In this document: positions 59,471-64,000 of the stretch, piece after piece
Layout: each line of letters opens with the position of its first letter
Position numbering within the stretch: the stretch's first letter is position 1
Assembly: GCF_000745005.1 (NCBI RefSeq)
Contig: NZ_JQNB01000001.1
Coordinates: forward strand, 4,271,501-4,335,500
Source: Luteibacter sp. 9135
GTDB lineage: Bacteria > Pseudomonadota > Gammaproteobacteria > Xanthomonadales > Rhodanobacteraceae
Length of the DNA stretch: 64,000 nt
Reading direction: 5' to 3'
Translations under genes and position numbers: made by a program
Notes under the pieces: generated by a model
The model's database searches: none
Told to the model about the DNA's origin: nothing
What the model saw: only the letters and a program-made list of their open reading frames with translations

Positions 59471-59943
59471 CCCTCTGGCCTATCGAAACCCTGCTGCCCC
59501 ACGCCGGGCAAATGATCCTGCTCGATCGCCTGGTGTCGTGGGACGCCGAAAGCGTGGTGTGCGAGCGCCTGGTCCGCCGCGGCGATCCCTTCGTCGACGC
59601 CAGCGGCCTGCCCGCGTGGGCAGGCGTCGAGCTGATGGCCCAGGCCATCGCCGCCTGGAACGGCTGCGGCATCCTCGCCGCCGGCGGCAGCGTACGCCCG
59701 GGGTTCCTGCTGGGCACGCGCACCTACCGCGCCGATGCCGACGCCTTCGCCCACGGTGCCCTGCTGCGCATCGAGGCGGTCCGCCATTTCCATGACGAGG
59801 ACGGCATGGGCGCGTTCGCCTGCCGCATCGACAGCGACACGGCACACGCCGAAGCGCGCCTGACCGTCTTCAGTCCGGTCGACCCGACGCCGTTCCTCGA
59901 TCCCCGCCATAACCGTCTCGACTCCAGGGGTACCGCACCATGA
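59467..59943 (+). CDS. 3-hydroxyacyl-ACP dehydratase-like protein (ApeP type, hotdog fold)
   Basis: 158 residues. LWPIETLLPHAGQMILLDRLVSWD contains the PHxxxMxLLD start common to FabZ-like proteins (His as catalytic residue), and WAGVELMAQAIAAWNGCG provides the Glu of the active site helix. Aryl-polyene systems use such a dehydratase to form each double bond without a following enoyl reduction. It lies between the third KS and the ketoreductase. Confidence 0.9.
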   Translation: MTLWPIETLLPHAGQMILLDRLVSWDAESVVCERLVRRGDPFVDASGLPAWAGVELMAQAIAAWNGCGILAAGGSVRPGFLLGTRTYRADADAFAHGALLRIEAVRHFHDEDGMGAFACRIDSDTAHAEARLTVFSPVDPTPFLDPRHNRLDSRGTAP

Positions 59944-60668
59944 CCGACACCGTTCTCGTTACCGGCTCCAGCCGCGGCATCGGCCGCGCCATCGCGCTCA
60001 ACCTCGCCGACGCGGGCTACGACCTCGTGGTGCACTGCCGGTCGCGTCGCGAGGAAGCCGATGCCGTGGTCGCCGATATCCTCGGCAAGGGCCGCGCGGC
60101 ACGCGCGATCCAGTTCGACATCGCCGACCGCGCGGCCAGCGCCGCGGCGCTGGAAGCCGACGTGGCGGAACATGGTGCGTATTACGGCGTGGTCTGCAAC
60201 GCCGGCCTGACGCGCGACGGCGCGTTCCCCGGCCTGACCTCCGAAGACTGGGACCAGGTGCTGCGCACCAACCTCGACGGCTTCTACAACGTGCTGCATC
60301 CGCTGGTGATGCCGATGATCCGTCGGCGCAAGGCGGGGCGCATCGTCTGCATCACCTCGGTGTCGGGCCTGATCGGCAACCGCGGCCAGGTGAACTACAG
60401 TGCGTCCAAGGCCGGCGTGATCGGTGCGGCGAAGGCACTGGCGGTGGAACTGGCCAAGCGGAAGATCACCGTCAACTGCGTGGCACCGGGCCTCATCGAC
60501 ACCGACATGCTCGATCCGGAGGTGCCGGTGGAACAGATCCTCAAGGTGATCCCGATGGAGCGCACCGGCACGCCGGAGGAAGTGGCCGCCGCGGTGCGCT
60601 TCCTGATCAGTCCGGAAGCGGGCTACATCACCCGCCAGGTGCTTGCCGTCAACGGCGGCCTCTGCTGA
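59940..60668 (+). CDS. 3-oxoacyl-ACP reductase (FabG-like)
   Basis: 242 residues, a full-length SDR with an intact active site: GSSRGIGRAIALNLA for NADPH binding, NAGLTRDGAFPGLTSEDW, Ser in ITSVSGLIGNRGQVNYSASKAGVIGAAKALAVELAKRKITVNCVAPGLIDTDML with the Tyr-x-x-x-Lys pair. It reduces the 3-keto group in each polyene elongation cycle. It follows the dehydratase by ATGA overlap. Confidence 0.94.
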   Translation: MTDTVLVTGSSRGIGRAIALNLADAGYDLVVHCRSRREEADAVVADILGKGRAARAIQFDIADRAASAAALEADVAEHGAYYGVVCNAGLTRDGAFPGLTSEDWDQVLRTNLDGFYNVLHPLVMPMIRRRKAGRIVCITSVSGLIGNRGQVNYSASKAGVIGAAKALAVELAKRKITVNCVAPGLIDTDMLDPEVPVEQILKVIPMERTGTPEEVAAAVRFLISPEAGYITRQVLAVNGGLC

Positions 60669-60676
60669 GGCCACGC

Positions 60677-62797
60677 ATGCGCCGCCTACGCGAACTCGCC
60701 GAGTCCGACCGCTTCGCCGACGTCGTGCGCGTGCTGTTCGCGCTGACCGGCATCGCCGCGTGGTGCACGATGGCCGGACCGGCCGACGCCATCGTGCCGG
60801 CGCTGCTCGGTGCCATCGCCTGCGCGCTGGCCGAAACCGACGATGCATGGCGCGGACGCCTGCGCGGCCTGCTGGTCACCCTGGTGTGTTTCGCGGTGGC
60901 CGCCGCCGCGGTGAAGGCGTCGATCGGCACGCCCGTTATCTTCGCGCTGCTACTTCCGTTGGGCACCTTCGCGCTGGTGATGCTGGGCGCGGCCAGCGGC
61001 CGCTACGCCACCATCGCCACGGCGACGCTCATCCTGTCCGTATACACGATGATCGCCAGCGACGGCGCCGGCGCTGGCGCAACGGTGGACGGCTGGCGCG
61101 GTACGCTGGCGATCCTGGCCGGCGCGGCCTGGTACGGCTCGCTGTCGCTGCTGTGGAGCGCGCTGGCACCCCAGCGCGCGGTGCGCCATGCGCTGGCCCG
61201 GCTTTTCGCCTCGCTGGGCGACCTGATCGAGGCCAAGGCCGCGCTGTTCGAACCGGTGCGCGGCCTGGACCGCGACGCGCTCGACCTCGCCGTGTCCCGA
61301 CGCAACCTGCGCACGGTGGAAGCGCTGACCGCAGCGCGCGGCACCCTGCTGGACCGGATCGGCCGGCGGCAGCCGCGTGGCCGCGCCGCCGCACGACTGG
61401 GCATGTTCTTCGTCGCCCAGGACATGCACGAGAGGATCAGTTCCTCGCACTATCCCTATGACGAACTGGCGGGCGCGCTCTACCACAGCGACCTCATGTT
61501 CCGTTTCGGTCGCCTGCTGCGCCTGCAGGCCATGGCCTGTCGCGAACGTGCCGACGCCATCCGCCGGGTGGCGCCGCTGCGCTCCATCGCCCTGCCCCGC
61601 GCCGCGCTGGACGATGTGCGCGAGGCGATGGCCTATCGCCGCCGCCACGACCCACCCGACCAGGCGGTGGACGATGCCCTGTCCGCACTGCTGACCAACA
61701 TGCAACGCCTGCAGGAAGGCATCGAGGACGAAGGCAGCCTGCGTGAGGATGCCGACATCGCCCTGCAGGGCAACGAGCCCGCGTCGCTGCGTGAAGCCCT
61801 GGCACGCGTGCGGCTGCGGCTGGACCGCCGCTCGATGCATTTTCGTCACGCCATGCGACTGGCCGTCGGCATGCTGGGCGGCTACGCGCTGATGCTCGCG
61901 CTGCATCCGCGACACGGCTACTGGATCCTGCTGACCACCCTGTTCGTGTGCCAGCCCGGCTACGGGGCCACCCGACGCCGCCTGATCCAGCGCGTAGCCG
62001 GCACCACCGCGGGGCTGGTCGCCGGCTGGGCCCTGCTGCGTCTGCTGCCGCCGGGCGACTGGCGCCTGCCGGTACTGGTCGCCAGCGGCGCGGCCTTCTT
62101 CGCTTTCCGGCTGCGCCGCTACACCCTGGCCACGGGTGTCATCACCCTGTTCGTCCTGCTCTGCTTCGATCGCGTGGGCGCCGGGTACGACGCCATCGGT
62201 CCGCGTCTGCTCGACACGCTGCTCGGTGCCGTGGTGGCGGCCGCCGCCATCCGCTGGGTGCTGCCCGACTGGCGCGTGCGGCGGCTGGACGACATCGTGG
62301 CCGATGCCCTGCTCGCGCAGGGACGCTATCTCGCGCGCATCGCCGACCAGTACACGCGCGGCAAGGCCGACGACCTGCCCTACCGTATCGCGCGCCGCGA
62401 CGCGCACGCGGCGCTGGCCACGGTGGCGGGCAACGTGGCGGAACTGCTGGCCGAACCGGGCCACCCACGCGACCGCGGCGAACGCTCGCTGCGACGGCTT
62501 ACCGCGCTGCAAGCGGGGCTGTCGCACCTCTCCACGCTGGGCGCGCACCGCCAGCGCCTGGCCGAAGCCGATGCCGCCGCGTTCCGGCAGCGGGCACAGC
62601 GCATCGCCGATGGCTTCGACACGCTGGCCGCCCACGTCCGCGCCGGTGCGCCGGCGCGGGCCTTGCACGGCATCGACGATAGCGACGCCACCCCGCCGGA
62701 TAACGGCTCGTCCGACGAGACCCTGCGGCTGGTCCATCGCCAGTGCCGCCTGCTGGTCCGCGTGCACGACCGCATCGCGGCCATCGAACCGGCCTGA
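60677..62797 (+). CDS. FUSC-family membrane protein (YccS/aromatic acid exporter-like)
   Basis: 706 residues. Two hydrophobic regions, about residues 15-160 and 385-530, each with five or six helices, alternate with cytoplasmic helical parts: LIEAKAALFEPVRGLDRDALDLAVSRRNLRTVEAL and the C-terminal 170 residues. GYWILLTTLFVCQPGYGATRRRLIQRVAGTTAGLVAGWALL is the FUSC signature. Relatives (YccS, AaeB, fusaric acid resistance proteins) export aromatic acids. As the last gene of the operon it may protect against or remove aryl precursors or shunt products. Confidence 0.9.
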   Translation: MRRLRELAESDRFADVVRVLFALTGIAAWCTMAGPADAIVPALLGAIACALAETDDAWRGRLRGLLVTLVCFAVAAAAVKASIGTPVIFALLLPLGTFALVMLGAASGRYATIATATLILSVYTMIASDGAGAGATVDGWRGTLAILAGAAWYGSLSLLWSALAPQRAVRHALARLFASLGDLIEAKAALFEPVRGLDRDALDLAVSRRNLRTVEALTAARGTLLDRIGRRQPRGRAAARLGMFFVAQDMHERISSSHYPYDELAGALYHSDLMFRFGRLLRLQAMACRERADAIRRVAPLRSIALPRAALDDVREAMAYRRRHDPPDQAVDDALSALLTNMQRLQEGIEDEGSLREDADIALQGNEPASLREALARVRLRLDRRSMHFRHAMRLAVGMLGGYALMLALHPRHGYWILLTTLFVCQPGYGATRRRLIQRVAGTTAGLVAGWALLRLLPPGDWRLPVLVASGAAFFAFRLRRYTLATGVITLFVLLCFDRVGAGYDAIGPRLLDTLLGAVVAAAAIRWVLPDWRVRRLDDIVADALLAQGRYLARIADQYTRGKADDLPYRIARRDAHAALATVAGNVAELLAEPGHPRDRGERSLRRLTALQAGLSHLSTLGAHRQRLAEADAAAFRQRAQRIADGFDTLAAHVRAGAPARALHGIDDSDATPPDNGSSDETLRLVHRQCRLLVRVHDRIAAIEPA

Positions 62798-62877
62798 TTG
62801 CTGCGTCGCGCCGTGGCTTGACCCCCTTCGCACGCTACGATGGAGGGGTTTTCCCATCCCTTCCCCGGAGTTGCACC

Positions 62878-64000
62878 ATGCGCCCGTTCTCCCTCGGCGA
62901 CGACCTCGACCTCCTGCGCGAAAGCGTCCGTGCGTTCGCCGAAAAGGAAATCGCCCCGCGCGCCGACCGCATCGATCGCGAAAACGTCTTCCCCGAAGAC
63001 CTCTGGCGCAAGTTCGGCGACATGGGCCTGCTGGGCATCACCATTCCCGAGGTATACGGCGGCTCCGGCCTGGGCTTCCTCGCCCACATGGTGGCGATGG
63101 AGGAAATCTCGCGCGCATCGGCGTCGGTCGGCCTATCCTACGGCGCACACTCCAACCTGTGCGTGCAGAACATCTACCACAACGGCAACGACGAACAGCG
63201 CCGCAAATACCTCCCCAGGCTGGCCAGCGGCGAGTGGGTGGGCGCGCTGGCGATGAGCGAACCGGGTGCAGGGTCCGACGTGGTCGGCTCGATGAATTGC
63301 CGCGCCGAGCTGGTGGACGGCAAATGGATCGCCAACGGCACCAAGATGTGGATCACCAACGGCCCGGACGCCGACGTGCTGCTGGTGTACATGCGCACCG
63401 CGCCGCGACCGGCCGGCAGCCGCTGCATGACCGCCTTCATCATCGAGAAGGGCATGCCCGGGTTCACCACCGCACAGAAGCTGGACAAGCTGGGCATGCG
63501 TGGTTCCAACACCTGCGAGCTGGTGTTCGACAACTGCGAGATTCCCGCGGAAAACATCGTGGGCGAGGTGAACGAAGGCGTGCGCGTGCTGATGGGCGGC
63601 CTGGACACGGAGCGCCTGGTGCTCTCCGGTGGTCCGATCGGCATCATGCAGGCCGCGCTCGACCTGGTGCTGCCATACGTGCGTGAGCGCAAGCAGTTCA
63701 ACGCCCCGATCGGCACCTTCGGCATGATGCAGGCCAAGGTGGCCGACATGTACACCGCGCTGCAGTCATCACGCGGCTTCGCGTACATGGTGGCGCAGCA
63801 GCTGGACAACGGGGTGAAGTCGCGCATCGACCCCGCCGCCTGCCTGCTCAACGCCTCGACCAATGCGGTCAAGGTGGCGCTCGAAGCCATCCAGTCACTG
63901 GGTGGCAACGGCTACATCAACGAGTTTCCCGCCGGTCGGCTGCTGCGCGACGCCAAGCTCTACGAGATCGGCGCCGGCACCAACGAGATCCGGCGCATGC
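62878..64000 (+). CDS. ivd: Isovaleryl-CoA dehydrogenase (cut by window edge)
   Basis: The first 374 residues from the ATG at 62878 are present; about 15 are missing. Acyl-CoA dehydrogenase landmarks are AMSEPGAGSDVVGSM and KMWITNGPDADVLLVYMRT. In the isovaleryl group the catalytic Glu lies in the LDxERLVLxGGP helix, here GLDTERLVLSGGPIGIMQ, while the position used by other family members reads YEIGAGTNEIRR with Gly-Ala; both features are visible. It oxidises isovaleryl-CoA from leucine to 3-methylcrotonyl-CoA, passing electrons to ETF. It probably starts a leucine degradation operon beyond the window. Confidence 0.93.
   Translation, partial: MRPFSLGDDLDLLRESVRAFAEKEIAPRADRIDRENVFPEDLWRKFGDMGLLGITIPEVYGGSGLGFLAHMVAMEEISRASASVGLSYGAHSNLCVQNIYHNGNDEQRRKYLPRLASGEWVGALAMSEPGAGSDVVGSMNCRAELVDGKWIANGTKMWITNGPDADVLLVYMRTAPRPAGSRCMTAFIIEKGMPGFTTAQKLDKLGMRGSNTCELVFDNCEIPAENIVGEVNEGVRVLMGGLDTERLVLSGGPIGIMQAALDLVLPYVRERKQFNAPIGTFGMMQAKVADMYTALQSSRGFAYMVAQQLDNGVKSRIDPAACLLNASTNAVKVALEAIQSLGGNGYINEFPAGRLLRDAKLYEIGAGTNEIRRM

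Noticed and set aside
1..64000. CRISPR arrays, prophage modules and intact transposases
   Set aside because: No regular spacer-repeat pattern and no phage or transposase proteins were seen on either strand.

Overview
The window is high-GC, gene-dense chromosomal DNA from a gammaproteobacterium, most likely of the Lysobacterales (Xanthomonadales), with a Rhodanobacteraceae member such as Luteibacter or Dyella as my best guess. The grounds are base composition, tightly overlapping genes, a xanthomonadin/aryl-polyene type pigment cluster, leucine dehydrogenase plus fused acyl-CoA mutase, and GTAGGAGC-type REP sequences. The taxon is an inference; there is no rRNA gene in the window. I see no tRNA, CRISPR array, prophage or intact insertion sequence.

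Layout. 0-3.5 kb: rpsF-rpsR-rplI and the start of dnaB on the minus strand, with a porin-like gene between rplI and dnaB, a promoter and structured leader before rpsF, and a DnaA box upstream of dnaB. 3.5-6.5 kb: an A-type iron-sulfur carrier, asnS, a MalM-like lipoprotein and a small membrane protein. 6.5-9.2 kb: an SDR, an aldehyde dehydrogenase and a RidA-family protein, resembling the 2-aminomuconate branch of tryptophan/kynurenine breakdown. 9.2-20.9 kb: stress and housekeeping genes (N-formylglutamate amidohydrolase, glutathione reductase, NlpC/P60 lipoprotein, Ohr, SlyD, an MFS transporter, an EF-hand protein, two DEAD-box helicases, S-formylglutathione hydrolase). 20.95-21.36 kb is a gene-free block built of nested inverted repeats. 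21.4-35.3 kb: a LysR/quinone reductase pair, YkgJ and YpfJ proteins, MAPEG, TerC-CorC and CPBP membrane proteins, a DUF1800/DUF1501 export pair, a GH15 glucanohydrolase and a large DUF5916 outer-membrane protein.

35.5-37.5 kb is the most unusual part. A periplasmic cyclophilin is followed by a low-GC segment (about 49% G+C in the coding part, by hand count) holding a 79-residue protein strikingly like eukaryotic ubiquitin. It is about half identical by eye and keeps the Lys11/27/29/33/48 positions and the Leu8 and position-44 hydrophobics, but has no C-terminal Gly-Gly. On its other side lies a frameshifted second copy of the cyclophilin 3' end.

37.4-46.3 kb: DUF3014, an esterase, the fused mutase/GTPase IcmF, DUF2199, an alpha/beta hydrolase, a WXXGXW protein and leucine dehydrogenase. 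46.7-62.8 kb: a 17-gene, almost gapless operon for an aryl-polyene (xanthomonadin-like) pigment: two acyl carrier proteins, three full ketosynthases plus one short ketosynthase-like protein, ketoreductase, dehydratases, thioesterase, methyltransferase, two acyltransferases, glycosyltransferase, LolA-like carrier, MMPL exporter and a FUSC protein. The aryl-activating ligase normally expected is missing; what looks like its C-terminal remnant is fused in frame between a membrane protein and a dehydratase domain. The window ends inside an isovaleryl-CoA dehydrogenase gene, which with leucine dehydrogenase and IcmF points to branched-chain amino/acyl metabolism on both sides of the pigment operon.
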